From an uncultured Eubacteriales bacterium (GTDB taxonomy: Bacteria; Bacillota; Clostridia; Oscillospirales; Acutalibacteraceae): 64,000 nucleotides of DNA. The position numbers and the translations under genes are program-made. Location of the stretch: assembly GCA_934464585.1 (NCBI GenBank), contig CAKSJY010000001.1, positions 155,838-219,837 on the forward strand, given 5' to 3'. Below, piece by piece: positions 1 to 9,499 of the stretch. The notes beneath the pieces were generated by a model. The model made no database searches. It saw only the letters and a list, made by a program, of their open reading frames with translations, and was not told the DNA's origin. How positions within the stretch are numbered: position 1 is the first letter of the stretch; each line of letters begins with the position of its first letter.

Positions 1-38
1 TGGGCATTTTTCAAGTTCTGGTCTGGCCCATTTTTTTC
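1..38 (+). terminator. Hairpin plus T-run at the left edge
   Basis: TGGGC at positions 1-5 can pair with GCCCA at 26-30 and is followed directly by seven T. This looks like the end of a rightward gene lying outside the window. The stem may be cut by the window edge, so its full length cannot be judged. No ORF is visible in 38-363 other than promoter and leader sequence for the next gene. Confidence 0.5.
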
Positions 39-263
39 GTCTCATTCTCAAGTTTTACACACTCCAATATTTATAAAAAATTACCTAATATAATAATACC
101 AAGTTTTAAGAAAAATACAAGTTGTATATCGTTGTTTTTCGTGTAAAATAATTTCAAATTTGTCGATTAATTTTTAATATGATATGTTTATTGTTTAAAT
201 GTTTAAAAAAACGTGAAAAAATGTGACCATACAATACATATTATACAAAATATAAAAATAACC

Positions 264-292
264 TTGAAAAAATTTCTACTTATTGAGATAAT
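264..292 (+). promoter_or_regulatory. SigA-type promoter for glmU-like gene
   Basis: TTGAAA (264-269), a 17-nt spacer and GATAAT (287-292) give a near-consensus vegetative promoter. The predicted start is near 299, leaving a leader of about 65 nt before the ATG at 364, with TGGAGG as ribosome site. Confidence 0.7.
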
Positions 293-363
293 AATAAATG
301 GAAATTAGTGATTATAGTGAAATTTGTTAAAATATAGACATAATTTATTTTTGGAGGTAAAAA

Positions 364-1386
364 ATGAAAAATAATTGCTCGCTTGTTTTAGCAGCAGGTA
401 AGGGAAAAAGGATGAAATCGAATTCTCCAAAGGTTCTTTCTGATGTACTTTTTAAACCAATGTTAGGCTGGGTAATAGATTCTATAAAAAATTCAGAAAT
501 AAGTAATATATGTGTAGTATCCGGCTTTAAACATGAAGAGGTTGAAGACTACCTAAAGAGTAATCATTCAGATTGCGAAAATGCTTTGCAGTTAGAGCTT
601 AATGGAACCGGCCACGCTGTTAAAATGGCAGAGAACTTCTTGAATAAACATAGGGGTCAAGATGTTTTAATTTTAAACGGGGATGCTCCATTTGTAAGCT
701 CAAAGACTATAGTTGATTCTTACAATATGCATAAAAATCAGAACAATGCCGCGACAGTTATCTCTGCAAGACTTGATGATCCATTTGGTTATGGCAGAAT
801 TGTGAGAAATATTGACGGTAAGGTAAAAGCTATAATAGAGCAAAAAGATGCAGACGACGAGGTTAAAAAAATAGATGAGGTAAATTCCGGTGCATATTGG
901 TTTAATATCGATTTGCTTCTTTCAGTTTTAGATGACCTTTCAAACGATAATGCTCAGGGTGAATATTATCTTCCGGATACATTAAAGCTTTTATTAGAAA
1001 GAGGAAAAAGTGTAGACGCATTTTTAGCAGATTCACCAGAGTTAGTTTTAGGTGCTAATGATTGTATGCAATTATATGATCTAAACCAGATTGCAAGAAA
1101 CAATATAATAAAAAAATTCATGGAACAAGGTATAAAAATACCATGTACAGATGGAGTAGTAATAGGACCTGATGTAGTTATAGGTTCGGGAAGTATGATC
1201 CTTCCTGGTACTATTATTACTGGAAAGAGCTCAATAGGTAATAATTGTGTTGTTGGTCCATGTTCTTATGTTGTTGACAGCATTGTGGGGGATAATGTAA
1301 AATTAAATAGTGTTAATCTTAACAAGGCTAGTATAAAAGATAATGAATTTATAAAACCATTTACATATATAGATGAGGCTAAATAG
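364..1386 (+). CDS. glmU: GlmU-like UDP-GlcNAc pyrophosphorylase, short form without complete acetyltransferase domain
   Basis: Predicted to make UDP-GlcNAc from GlcNAc-1-phosphate and UTP for peptidoglycan. The N-terminus has the nucleotidyltransferase signature LVLAAGKGKRM..SPKVL (residues 8-24), then NGTGHAV, LNGDAP near 103, GYGRIV, EQKDA and EVNSGAYWF, all in GlmU order. The family's GTRM is GKRM here and the His after PKVL is Ser. After about residue 250 only a few left-handed beta-helix turns follow, and the protein stops at 340 residues, against about 455 for full GlmU. The catalytic His region of the acetyltransferase is absent. The ATG has a TGGAGG site. It sits 18 bp before prs, the usual glmU-prs-pth-mfd order of Firmicutes. 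Whether acetylation is supplied by the hexapeptide protein at 39145-39819 is an inference. Confidence 0.88.
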   Translation: MKNNCSLVLAAGKGKRMKSNSPKVLSDVLFKPMLGWVIDSIKNSEISNICVVSGFKHEEVEDYLKSNHSDCENALQLELNGTGHAVKMAENFLNKHRGQDVLILNGDAPFVSSKTIVDSYNMHKNQNNAATVISARLDDPFGYGRIVRNIDGKVKAIIEQKDADDEVKKIDEVNSGAYWFNIDLLLSVLDDLSNDNAQGEYYLPDTLKLLLERGKSVDAFLADSPELVLGANDCMQLYDLNQIARNNIIKKFMEQGIKIPCTDGVVIGPDVVIGSGSMILPGTIITGKSSIGNNCVVGPCSYVVDSIVGDNVKLNSVNLNKASIKDNEFIKPFTYIDEAK

Positions 1387-1404
1387 GATAAAGGAGAAAT
1401 AAAA

Positions 1405-2364
1405 ATGAGTTATCATGGTAGAGGTATAAAAGTTTTTACAGGAAATTCTAATCCAAAAGTAGCGCAACAAATTGCAGATGCTCTTAGCATACCTTTGGGT
1501 AAATCTGAAGTGAAAACTTTCAGTGACGGAGAAATCGCAATTTCTCTTCAAGAATCAGTAAGAGGTTCGGATTGTTTTATTGTTCAATCTACTTGTGATC
1601 CGGTTAATAATAATATAATGGAGCTTCTTATTATGATAGATGCAATGAAGAGAGCTTCAGCAGGAAGAATAACAGCGGTTATTCCGTATTTTGGTTATGC
1701 AAGGCAAGATAGAAAAGCAAAAGCAAGAGATCCGATTTCAGCTAAGCTAGTATCTGATTTAATAACTGCTGCCGGTGCAAATAGAGTACTTACAATGGAC
1801 TTGCATGCTTCTCAGATTCAAGGATTTTTCAATATACCTGTTGACCATCTAGTTGGAGCGCCGCTTCTATGTTCTTTCTTAAAGAAAAAAATAGGAAATT
1901 CTATGGATGATTATGTTGTCGTTTCTCCTGATTTAGGTTCTGTCACAAGAACTAGGACCTTTGCAACAAAGCTTGGAATTTCTTTAGCAATTATAGATAA
2001 AAGACGTCCAAAGGCAAATGTTTGTGAAGTAATGAATATTATAGGTGATGTTAAGGGCAAAAAGGTATTGCTTGTTGACGATATGATAGATACCGCAGGT
2101 ACACTTTGCAATGCAGCGGAAGCTATAATAGAAAAAGGCGGAGCAACGGAAGTTTATGCTTGTGCAACTCACGGAGTACTTTCCGGTCCGGCAGTTGAGA
2201 GGATAAATAAAAGCCCGATAAAAGAGGTTATATTCTTAGATACTGTTCCGATCCCTGAAAGTAAAATGATAGATAAGTTTACTGTTCTTCCGACAGCAGC
2301 TTTGTTTGCTGAAGCGATAGAAAGAATATATGATGAACGTCCGGTTTCTCCTATGTTCGTATAA
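1405..2364 (+). CDS. prs: Ribose-phosphate pyrophosphokinase (PRPP synthase)
   Basis: Makes PRPP from ribose-5-phosphate and ATP for nucleotide, His and Trp synthesis in the cytoplasm. The 319-residue length is normal. It shows the N-terminal GNSNPKVAQQIADAL phosphate-binding start, YARQDRKAKAR (ATP and ribose-P contact loop), MDLHASQIQGFF, the flexible-loop Lys/Arg in SVTRTR, and the PRPP loop VLLVDDMIDTAGT near residue 215. The start ATG is preceded by AAAGGAG. It is 18 bp downstream of the glmU-like gene, so the two are probably co-transcribed. Confidence 0.97.
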   Translation: MSYHGRGIKVFTGNSNPKVAQQIADALSIPLGKSEVKTFSDGEIAISLQESVRGSDCFIVQSTCDPVNNNIMELLIMIDAMKRASAGRITAVIPYFGYARQDRKAKARDPISAKLVSDLITAAGANRVLTMDLHASQIQGFFNIPVDHLVGAPLLCSFLKKKIGNSMDDYVVVSPDLGSVTRTRTFATKLGISLAIIDKRRPKANVCEVMNIIGDVKGKKVLLVDDMIDTAGTLCNAAEAIIEKGGATEVYACATHGVLSGPAVERINKSPIKEVIFLDTVPIPESKMIDKFTVLPTAALFAEAIERIYDERPVSPMFV

Positions 2365-2412
2365 TTAAAATATAAGGTACAGGTAAATGTACTGTTTTAT
2401 TAAACATATTTA

Positions 2413-2437
2413 GGCGGGGTAGCTTAGCTACCCCGCC
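2413..2437. repeat. Perfect GC-rich inverted repeat between prs and pth
   Basis: A 10-bp perfect stem (ggcggggtag / ctaccccgcc) with a 5-nt loop. The stem is 80% GC in otherwise AT-rich DNA. No T-run follows on the plus strand (attggcac), so it is not a standard intrinsic terminator. It could be an RNA processing or attenuation hairpin between prs and pth. Confidence 0.7.
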
Positions 2438-2467
2438 ATTGGCACATTATATAAAAGGTGGTTATTT

Positions 2468-3094
2468 ATGTCTGATATATTCGATATATTTAAGTCTCTA
2501 AATTTAAATAAAACAAAACAGGAACCAATTAAGTTTTTATTGGTTGGTTTGGGAAATCCGGGAAAGCAATATGAAAATACAAGGCATAATGCCGGATTTA
2601 TGACAATAGATTATATAGCGAAAAAGTTTTCTACAACTATAAATAGAATTAAATTTAATTCCCTTGTTTCGGAAGTAGAAGTGAATAATAAACGAATTAT
2701 GCTTATGAAACCTCAGACCTTTATGAATTTAAGTGGTAAGGCAGTACAAGAAGCAGCGAGTTTCTATAAGATACCTCCGGAAAACATAATCGTGATATAT
2801 GATGATATTTCCCTAGATCCTGGAAATATAAGAATAAGGAGAAAAGGTAGTGCAGGCGGTCATAATGGTATTAAGAGTATTATCGAATGCATAGGATCTG
2901 AAAAATTTCCGCGTATAAAGGTCGGAGTTGGAAAAAAACCAAGCAGTAGTTGGGACTTGGCGGATTGGGTTTTGTCCTCATTTTCAGAGAGTGATAAAGA
3001 TTTAATTGTGTCATCCTTTGATAAATCATACAATTCTATGCTTTTGATGCTTGAAGATAAATCTGAAGAGGCAATGAATAAGTATAATTCTTAA
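2468..3094 (+). CDS. pth: Peptidyl-tRNA hydrolase
   Basis: Releases tRNA from prematurely dropped peptidyl-tRNA. The Pth core begins at about residue 22 (LLVGLGNPGKQYENTRHN) and includes the catalytic His in RHNAGF, MKPQTFMNLSG with the conserved Asn, IYDDISLDPG and KGSAGGHNGIKSI. Total length is 208 residues, about 20 more than usual. The extra residues are a Lys/Asn-rich N-terminal tail ahead of the core. The ATG follows an AAAGGTGG site. It lies between prs and mfd, the standard Firmicute context. Confidence 0.96.
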   Translation: MSDIFDIFKSLNLNKTKQEPIKFLLVGLGNPGKQYENTRHNAGFMTIDYIAKKFSTTINRIKFNSLVSEVEVNNKRIMLMKPQTFMNLSGKAVQEAASFYKIPPENIIVIYDDISLDPGNIRIRRKGSAGGHNGIKSIIECIGSEKFPRIKVGVGKKPSSSWDLADWVLSSFSESDKDLIVSSFDKSYNSMLLMLEDKSEEAMNKYNS

Positions 3095-3152
3095 TCTATT
3101 GCAAAAACGAAGGGTGGGTTTTTAGGCAGTTAAAAATGCCTGCTTTAAAATT

Positions 3153-6100
3153 ATGAAGTTTCTTAATGATATGTTTTTAAAGCTTGAGCGATATAATAAT
3201 GTTCTCAAGCTAATAGATGATGGAACTTTTCCGATAGGAATAACAGGTGTATCTGAGATTCAGAAAGCACACATAATATATTCAATTTGTAACAACAAAA
3301 AACGTAGGTCACTTGTGATAGCAGCGGACGAGGCAGAGGCTCAACGGCTTGCAAATGATATATCTGCTATGGGACTTACTGCGGTTATTTATCCGTTTCG
3401 TGATTTTAACTTTCGAAATATAGAGTCGACCTCAAAAGAATATGAACACCAGAGATTGAATGTGCTTCTAAAGATTTTAAATAACGAATGTGATGTTGTT
3501 ATATCATGTGTAGATGCAGCACTTGAATATACGATATCACCGGATTCATTAAAAAATCGAAGTATGACTATAGTTCCGTCACAAAAAATTGAGATAAAAC
3601 GTCTTGTAACTACTCTAGCTGCACTGGGATATGAAAAATATGATCAGGTTGATGGTGTAGGACAGTTTGCTTTAAGAGGTGGAATAGTTGATTTGTTTCC
3701 ACCCGACTTTCAAAATCCGGTGAGGATAGAGTTTTTTGGTAATGAAATTGATACAATGTCCTTTTTTGACCAAGAATCACAGCGTCGCACTAAGCCTATA
3801 GATAAAATCATACTATCACCGTCGAGTGAAGTATTTATAGGCGATAGGGCAGAGCTTATAAACAAAATAAATAATATTGTTGATTCTTGCAGCGAAAAAG
3901 CGCAGGAAATACTTAAAAGTGAGATTGAAAAGCTTGAAAATGATGTTATTCCGGCTTCGATAGATAAGTTTATTCCACTTCTTAAGGATAATCAGGCAAC
4001 ATTATTTGACTATTTTAGTAGGGACGACTTTGTATTTATATCTGAAAATAGTAAACTTAAGGATAGACTAGATTCAAATTTTAAAAGATATTCTGAGGAT
4101 CTAAAGGAATATTTGGAGGACGGAATATTATGTAAGCATCTTAGTAAATATACAGAGGATTTAACATATCTAATTTCTCGACTTTCATGTTCTAGGCTTA
4201 TTTATTTAAACATGTTTATACACAAAACATACTCTATAGATACAAAAGCTCAAGTAGATATTTCAGCAAAACAAATAGGTATTTGGAATGGAAGCCTTTC
4301 TTTATTGTGTGAAGATTTGAATGCAATTAATATAAAAGATAGCTATGTTGCTGTTTTAGCAGGGACAGAACGTTCTGCCAAGGCTCTTGAAAGTGATTTG
4401 AGGGATAGAGAATTTAATGTTATGTTTAAAACTTCTGCTGATGTTCTCGAAAAAGGTGTAGTAACCATACTCCCGGGAGCACTGTCTTCAGGTATGGAAT
4501 ATGGTAATATTCCGTTTTATCTATTTTCTCATGGCGCAGTTTTAAATACTACAAAGAGACGCAGCAAAAAGAAAACCAGTAAGGAGATATGCAATCTTTC
4601 TGAGCTTTCCGAAGGTGATTATGTTGTACACATTTCCCATGGTATAGGAATGTTTGCAGGCATACATAAAATGGAGATTCGTGGGGTTACCAAGGACTAC
4701 ATAAAGATTTGCTACGCTAGGGGCGATACTCTTTATGTACCGGTTACCCAATTAGATTTAATTTCGAAGTATATTGGGCCCAAGGAAAACAAACAAGTAA
4801 AGCTTCACAAATTAGGAGGTACTGAGTGGCAAAAAACAAAGTCTAGAGTAAAGAAAGCTGTTAAAGATATAGCAAAAGAGCTTATAAAAATATATTCAGA
4901 GCGTATGAATACAAAAGGTTTTGCATTTTCACCCGATAATGAATGGCAACGTGATTTTGAAAGCCATTTTGAATATGATGAGACTCCTGACCAACTTAAT
5001 TGCATTAGTGAAATTAAGAATGATATGCAAAGAGCTGTACCGATGGACAGACTTTTATGCGGGGATGTTGGTTTTGGAAAAACAGAAGTAGCATTACGTG
5101 CTGCCTTTAAATGTGTGGCAGATTCAAAGCAGTGTGCAATCTTAGTACCAACGACAATTTTGGCTATGCAACACTATCAAAACGTATGTAAACGTTTTGA
5201 AGGTTTTCCAATTAAGGTTGAGCTTTTATCAAGATTTAGAACTCAAAAACAACAATCTGAGATTTTAAAGAAACTTGCAAAGGGAGAAATAGACCTTATA
5301 GTCGGTACACATAGACTGGTCTCTAAGGATATCAAATTTAGGGATATAGGATTAGTTATCATAGATGAAGAGCAAAGGTTTGGAGTATCGCAAAAAGAGA
5401 GATTTAAGGAAATCTGCAAGAATGTCGATGTGTTAACACTTTCAGCAACACCTATTCCAAGAACTCTTAATATGGCGATGTCCGGTATAAGGGATATGTC
5501 GACTCTTGAAGAGGCACCTCAAAATAGATATCCTGTACAAACATATGTAATGGAATATGACGACACATTAATAAACGAAGCAATTAACCGTGAATTAAGG
5601 CGTGGCGGACAGGTATACTTCTTGCATAATAAAGTAGAGTCAATCGAACGTGTTGCCGCTTCATTACAAGGACAAATTCCTAATGCTAAGGTAGGTTTTG
5701 TTCATGGCAAAATGAGTGAAGCAGAACTTTCTGAAATTTGGCGTAAGGTTATGGAACAGGAAATAAATGTTTTAGTGTGTACAACGATTATTGAAACCGG
5801 TATAGACCTTCCGAATGTTAATACATTGATAATAGATAATGCTGACCATATGGGACTTTCCCAACTTCATCAGCTAAGAGGAAGAGTTGGAAGATCCAGT
5901 AGAAGGGCTTATGCATACTTAACTTTTAAAAAGAATAAAGTGCTTACTGAAATATCTCAAAAAAGATTGTCAGCTATACGTGAATTTACTGAGTTTGGTT
6001 CAGGCTTTAAGATTGCCATGAGAGATATGGAATTAAGAGGAGCCGGTAATATACTTGGAGCAGAACAGCATGGACATATGGAAGATGTGGGATATGACTT

Positions 6101-6599
6101 GTATCTTAGCTTGCTTGAAGATGCGGTAAATGAAGAAAAGGGAATAAAAACCGAAAGTTGCGATAATGAATGTATGGTAGACTTAAATGTTCAAGCACAT
6201 ATTCCGGAAAATTATATATCGAGTCTTAATCAAAGGCTTGACATATATCGTCGTATTTCAGATATAAGGACAGAAGATGATGCTTCTGATGTTATAGACG
6301 AGCTTATAGATAGGTTTGGCGAGGTGCCTGATTCGGTTAAGGAATTAGTCGATGTTGCACTAATAAGGAATAAGGCTGCAAAGCTCGGAATTTATGAAAT
6401 AAAACAGCAACAAAATGCTATTAACTTGTATCAAAAGAAAATTAATATGAAGCAAGTTTCGGAAATAATCAGACATTCTAAAAGTAGAATTATGGTAAAT
6501 GCCGGAGCTAAACCATATATATCAATAAAAACAGACCGAGGATTTGATGCTATTGAGGCAATACAAGAGGTTTTAAGTATTCCAAATTTGATAAATTAA
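3153..6599 (+). CDS. mfd: Transcription-repair coupling factor Mfd
   Basis: An ATP-dependent DNA translocase that removes RNA polymerase stalled at lesions and recruits UvrA. At 1148 residues it is full length. The UvrB-like N-terminal region includes GVGQFALRGGIVDLFPP. The RNA-polymerase-interacting (CarD-like) domain begins near residue 480 with EGDYVVHISHGIGMF. The helicase core has Walker A in LLCGDVGFGKTEVALRAAF, the DEEQRFG box and LSATPIPRTL, followed by motif VI QLRGRVGRS, the TRG region and the C-terminal domain ending near LIDRFGEVP. No clear ribosome site precedes the ATG; a weak hairpin (aggca...tgcct) lies in the 58-nt gap after pth, so translation start is less certain than the identity. 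Confidence 0.97.
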   Translation: MKFLNDMFLKLERYNNVLKLIDDGTFPIGITGVSEIQKAHIIYSICNNKKRRSLVIAADEAEAQRLANDISAMGLTAVIYPFRDFNFRNIESTSKEYEHQRLNVLLKILNNECDVVISCVDAALEYTISPDSLKNRSMTIVPSQKIEIKRLVTTLAALGYEKYDQVDGVGQFALRGGIVDLFPPDFQNPVRIEFFGNEIDTMSFFDQESQRRTKPIDKIILSPSSEVFIGDRAELINKINNIVDSCSEKAQEILKSEIEKLENDVIPASIDKFIPLLKDNQATLFDYFSRDDFVFISENSKLKDRLDSNFKRYSEDLKEYLEDGILCKHLSKYTEDLTYLISRLSCSRLIYLNMFIHKTYSIDTKAQVDISAKQIGIWNGSLSLLCEDLNAINIKDSYVAVLAGTERSAKALESDLRDREFNVMFKTSADVLEKGVVTILPGALSSGMEYGNIPFYLFSHGAVLNTTKRRSKKKTSKEICNLSELSEGDYVVHISHGIGMFAGIHKMEIRGVTKDYIKICYARGDTLYVPVTQLDLISKYIGPKENKQVKLHKLGGTEWQKTKSRVKKAVKDIAKELIKIYSERMNTKGFAFSPDNEWQRDFESHFEYDETPDQLNCISEIKNDMQRAVPMDRLLCGDVGFGKTEVALRAAFKCVADSKQCAILVPTTILAMQHYQNVCKRFEGFPIKVELLSRFRTQKQQSEILKKLAKGEIDLIVGTHRLVSKDIKFRDIGLVIIDEEQRFGVSQKERFKEICKNVDVLTLSATPIPRTLNMAMSGIRDMSTLEEAPQNRYPVQTYVMEYDDTLINEAINRELRRGGQVYFLHNKVESIERVAASLQGQIPNAKVGFVHGKMSEAELSEIWRKVMEQEINVLVCTTIIETGIDLPNVNTLIIDNADHMGLSQLHQLRGRVGRSSRRAYAYLTFKKNKVLTEISQKRLSAIREFTEFGSGFKIAMRDMELRGAGNILGAEQHGHMEDVGYDLYLSLLEDAVNEEKGIKTESCDNECMVDLNVQAHIPENYISSLNQRLDIYRRISDIRTEDDASDVIDELIDRFGEVPDSVKELVDVALIRNKAAKLGIYEIKQQQNAINLYQKKINMKQVSEIIRHSKSRIMVNAGAKPYISIKTDRGFDAIEAIQEVLSIPNLIN

Positions 6600-6628
6600 T
6601 AGACAAAGTGTTGATTTGTGTGTATAAT
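6600..6628 (+). promoter_or_regulatory. Promoter for foldase lipoprotein
   Basis: TAGACA (6600-6605), a 17-nt spacer and TATAAT (6623-6628). The -35 box starts one base after the mfd stop codon, so the next gene has its own transcription start as well as possible read-through. Confidence 0.65.
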
Positions 6629-6668
6629 TACGTTATTGTAGTTTAAAAAATCAAGGAGGAAAAAATCA

Positions 6669-7817
6669 ATGGGTATTTTAAAAAAATTGGGCGCACTTTT
6701 TTTATCAGTAATTTTAATGGTTAACATGACCGCTTGTTCGGACACTTCATGGGCAATAAAAACTGAAAATACTTCTGTTCCGATAGGGGTGTATATCTAC
6801 TATATGAGTGAAGCATATGGTAAGGCATACAACAAAGTCGGCGAAGCATCCTCGAGTATTTTGGAAAAGACTATTGACGATAAAAGCGTCAATGATTATG
6901 TAAAAGATGAAGCAATGGAGTCTTGTAAAAATCTTATATCTACAGAAAATATGTTTGATGAGATGGGATTATCTCTTTCAGATGAGGATAAGGAAGTTGC
7001 TAAATCTACAACAGATGCTTATTGGAAATCATATGGCTCTATATATGAAAAAATGGGAATAGCAAAAACTTCATTTGATCGTGCATATACTATGTATAAC
7101 TTAAAAAAATCTAAGATTATGGATGCTAAATACGGCAATGAGGGTACAGAAAAGCTAAGTGATGATGAGGTAAATACATATTTTACAGAACACTATACAA
7201 ATTATTCATATTTTAAGAAAGATACTTCTGAATTGGAATCAAATGACAATGTAACAACAAGAGAGCTAGAGTCTGACGAAGAAGCAGATGCATTAATGAA
7301 AGAGATAGAGAACAATGCTGCATCGAGTCAAGCAGAGGATGAGTCAGGTGAATCTGTAACCGAGAAGATGGATGCTATTTCTAAAGACTTTGAAGAATAC
7401 GCAAACAGAATCAATGAGGGCGCATCGTATGATGAGATTTTTAATGAGTATAAGGATAAGTATTCAGCATCTGATTCTGACAATGTTTTGACTACAGAGA
7501 ATCTTGAGGAAACAAACAAAAATTCTCTTCCGGAAGATGTATTAAACGGTCTTAAAGGATTAGAGAATAATAAGTCAGCTGGATATAATTCATCTGAAGG
7601 TGGATTTTATTTGGTATACAAATATGATATAAAGAATAATTTATCATTCTTAGATGATGAAGAAAATAGAACACAGGTGGAAAATGCACTATCTTCAGAG
7701 AAGTTTGATAACTTAATTAAAGATATGTCCGCTAATCTCGTTGTAGATGTTAACCAAAGTGCATTAAATAAATATCAACCTTCTATAATTGAGCAAAGCA
7801 GAAATAAATCTAAATAA
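6669..7817 (+). CDS. PrsA/SurA-like foldase lipoprotein
   Basis: Probably an extracytoplasmic chaperone or peptidyl-prolyl isomerase attached to the membrane. A lipoprotein signal peptide with a hydrophobic stretch ends in NMTACSD, giving a lipobox Cys at residue 23. The body is acidic and Lys-rich and follows the SurA N-terminal helical pattern (residues 40-170). A diverged parvulin-like region (about 190-355) contains EEYANRINEGASYDEIF and GGFYLVYKYD. I do not see a clean parvulin active site, so isomerase activity is uncertain. It follows mfd, where Firmicutes often carry PrsA. It has its own promoter, a GGAGG ribosome site and a strong terminator. Confidence 0.8.
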   Translation: MGILKKLGALFLSVILMVNMTACSDTSWAIKTENTSVPIGVYIYYMSEAYGKAYNKVGEASSSILEKTIDDKSVNDYVKDEAMESCKNLISTENMFDEMGLSLSDEDKEVAKSTTDAYWKSYGSIYEKMGIAKTSFDRAYTMYNLKKSKIMDAKYGNEGTEKLSDDEVNTYFTEHYTNYSYFKKDTSELESNDNVTTRELESDEEADALMKEIENNAASSQAEDESGESVTEKMDAISKDFEEYANRINEGASYDEIFNEYKDKYSASDSDNVLTTENLEETNKNSLPEDVLNGLKGLENNKSAGYNSSEGGFYLVYKYDIKNNLSFLDDEENRTQVENALSSEKFDNLIKDMSANLVVDVNQSALNKYQPSIIEQSRNKSK

Positions 7818-7823
7818 TAAATA

Positions 7824-7858
7824 AAAAATCCGACCTTAAACAATAGGGTCGGATTTTT
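7824..7858 (+). terminator. Intrinsic terminator after foldase gene
   Basis: A 12-bp stem (aaaaatccgacc / ggtcggattttt) whose right arm ends in five T. The left arm begins with A residues, so it can also act on leftward transcripts of the converging operon. Confidence 0.88.
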
Positions 7859-7913
7859 GTTAGTAAAAATATATTATTGAATATTGATATAATTCTTTAA
7901 ACATATAAATAGG

Positions 7914-7943
7914 AGCCGGGGAAAGACAATTATTTCCCCGGCT
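7914..7943. repeat. Perfect GC-rich inverted repeat in convergent intergenic region
   Basis: An 11-bp perfect stem (agccggggaaa / tttccccggct) with an 8-nt loop and no T-run on either side. A second, weaker GC hairpin (gcggc...ccgc, about 7956-7981) lies between it and the stop of the leftward FAD dehydrogenase gene and may help end that operon. Confidence 0.65.
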
Positions 7944-8017
7944 ATCTATAATAAAGCGGCACATAGCTGACAGCCACCGCATTATTATTTTATGCAAATG
8001 CAAATAAATATGTTAAA

Positions 8018-9427
8018 TTATTTTTGTTTGCTTGCTATATCTCTTGCGACAATTACACCTGTAACAGATGCCTGAATAAGACCTCTTGTGATGCCGGCAC
8101 CGTCTCCAATAGTGTAAAGGTTTTCGATATTTGTTTCTAAGTTATTATTAACTTCGATTTTAGAAGAATAGAATTTTACTTCAATACCATATAAAAGAGT
8201 ATTCTTTGAATAAAGTCCCGGAGCTAATTTATCGAAAGCTCTTAGAGATTCAACAATACTGGTTAGATGTCTATGAGGTAAAACGAAAGACAAATCACCT
8301 GGTACAGCAGTCTTTAATGTTGGTATAGTTGTAGACTTTTTAAGACGAGTTATATCAGTACGACGGCCTTTTAGAAGATCACCAAGGCGTTGTACCATAA
8401 TTCCGCCTCCGGTTAGCATATTGGAAAGTTGAGCGATATACCTTCCATATTCAGTGGGTTGATTAAATGGTTTTGTAAACTTAGTAGAAACAAGCATTGC
8501 GAAGTTGGTGTTTTCAGTATGGCTGCTTTCATCAGCATAGCTGTGGCCATTAACTACAGCAATACCATTATCGTAATGTTCTTCACTAACAATACCGCCT
8601 GGATTCATACAGAAGGTTCTAACCTTGTTTTCAAATGTATCAGAGTAATATACAAGTTTAGCTTCATATAAATGTTTTGTAAGATGATCCATAACAGCGT
8701 TTGGAACTTCTACACGGACTCCGATATCAACTTCATTGTTGGTTGTTTGGATTTTATTTTCCATAGCAACTTGAGTTAACCATTTAGCACCGCCTCTTCC
8801 AGGAGCAGCAACTATATATGGTGCCATTGCAACGGATTCTTCACCCTTTTTATTTACCATTGATATACCAACAGCCTTATTATTTTCTACAATTATAGAT
8901 TTAGCTGTTGTGTTTTCTCTAAATTCAAAGTTTTCCTTTGTTTGTAGATATAAGTACATCTTCTTTAAAACTTCATATGAGTATTCTGTTCCCATATGAC
9001 GTACAGGGCAAGGGATAAGTTTTATATTATGTTTATGTGCTTCGTAAGAAAGTTGGTTAGCGAAAGCATCCATTTGACCAAATACTTTTGTTGGTGAACC
9101 AAACTCTAAGTACATATCATCGGCGTATTTTATTAGTTCTCTGGATTTTTCTACACCGATATAATCAGTTATATTTCCGCCAACTTCTTCTGATAAAGAA
9201 AGTTTGCCGTCGGAGAATGCACCTGCACCCGCCCAACCGTTTATTATGCTACAGGGGTTACAGTTCATGCAACGGCCTGTAATTCTTAAAGGGCATGTCC
9301 TTTTTTCAATAGAGCTTCCGGAGTCTATAATCAAAACTTTCTTTTCAGGAGAAAGCTTCATAGTTTCCAAAGCTGTAAATATGCCGGCAGGGCCTGCACC
9401 TATTATAATTATATCATATTTATTCAT
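8018..9427 (-). CDS. NAD(FAD)-utilizing dehydrogenase (COG2509-type flavoprotein)
   Basis: A FAD-dependent oxidoreductase of unknown substrate. The dinucleotide-binding fold is at the very start (DIIIIGAGPAGIFTALE), with a second flavin motif near the end (LYTIGDGAGITRGLIQA) that is characteristic of this family. A Cys cluster, CPLRITGRCMNCNPC, lies at about residues 45-60 and is typical of the family. The ATG at 9427 is chosen because GGAGC precedes it; the reading frame stays open upstream but without a ribosome site. It is the last gene of the leftward run. The exact reaction is not known for this family. Confidence 0.85.
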   Translation of the reverse strand: MNKYDIIIIGAGPAGIFTALETMKLSPEKKVLIIDSGSSIEKRTCPLRITGRCMNCNPCSIINGWAGAGAFSDGKLSLSEEVGGNITDYIGVEKSRELIKYADDMYLEFGSPTKVFGQMDAFANQLSYEAHKHNIKLIPCPVRHMGTEYSYEVLKKMYLYLQTKENFEFRENTTAKSIIVENNKAVGISMVNKKGEESVAMAPYIVAAPGRGGAKWLTQVAMENKIQTTNNEVDIGVRVEVPNAVMDHLTKHLYEAKLVYYSDTFENKVRTFCMNPGGIVSEEHYDNGIAVVNGHSYADESSHTENTNFAMLVSTKFTKPFNQPTEYGRYIAQLSNMLTGGGIMVQRLGDLLKGRRTDITRLKKSTTIPTLKTAVPGDLSFVLPHRHLTSIVESLRAFDKLAPGLYSKNTLLYGIEVKFYSSKIEVNNNLETNIENLYTIGDGAGITRGLIQASVTGVIVARDIASKQK

Positions 9428-9499
9428 GTTATCAGCTCCAATAATATAGTTTTTGCACAAACCAAATTATTATATCACATTAAAAAGAATTTGTAAATA

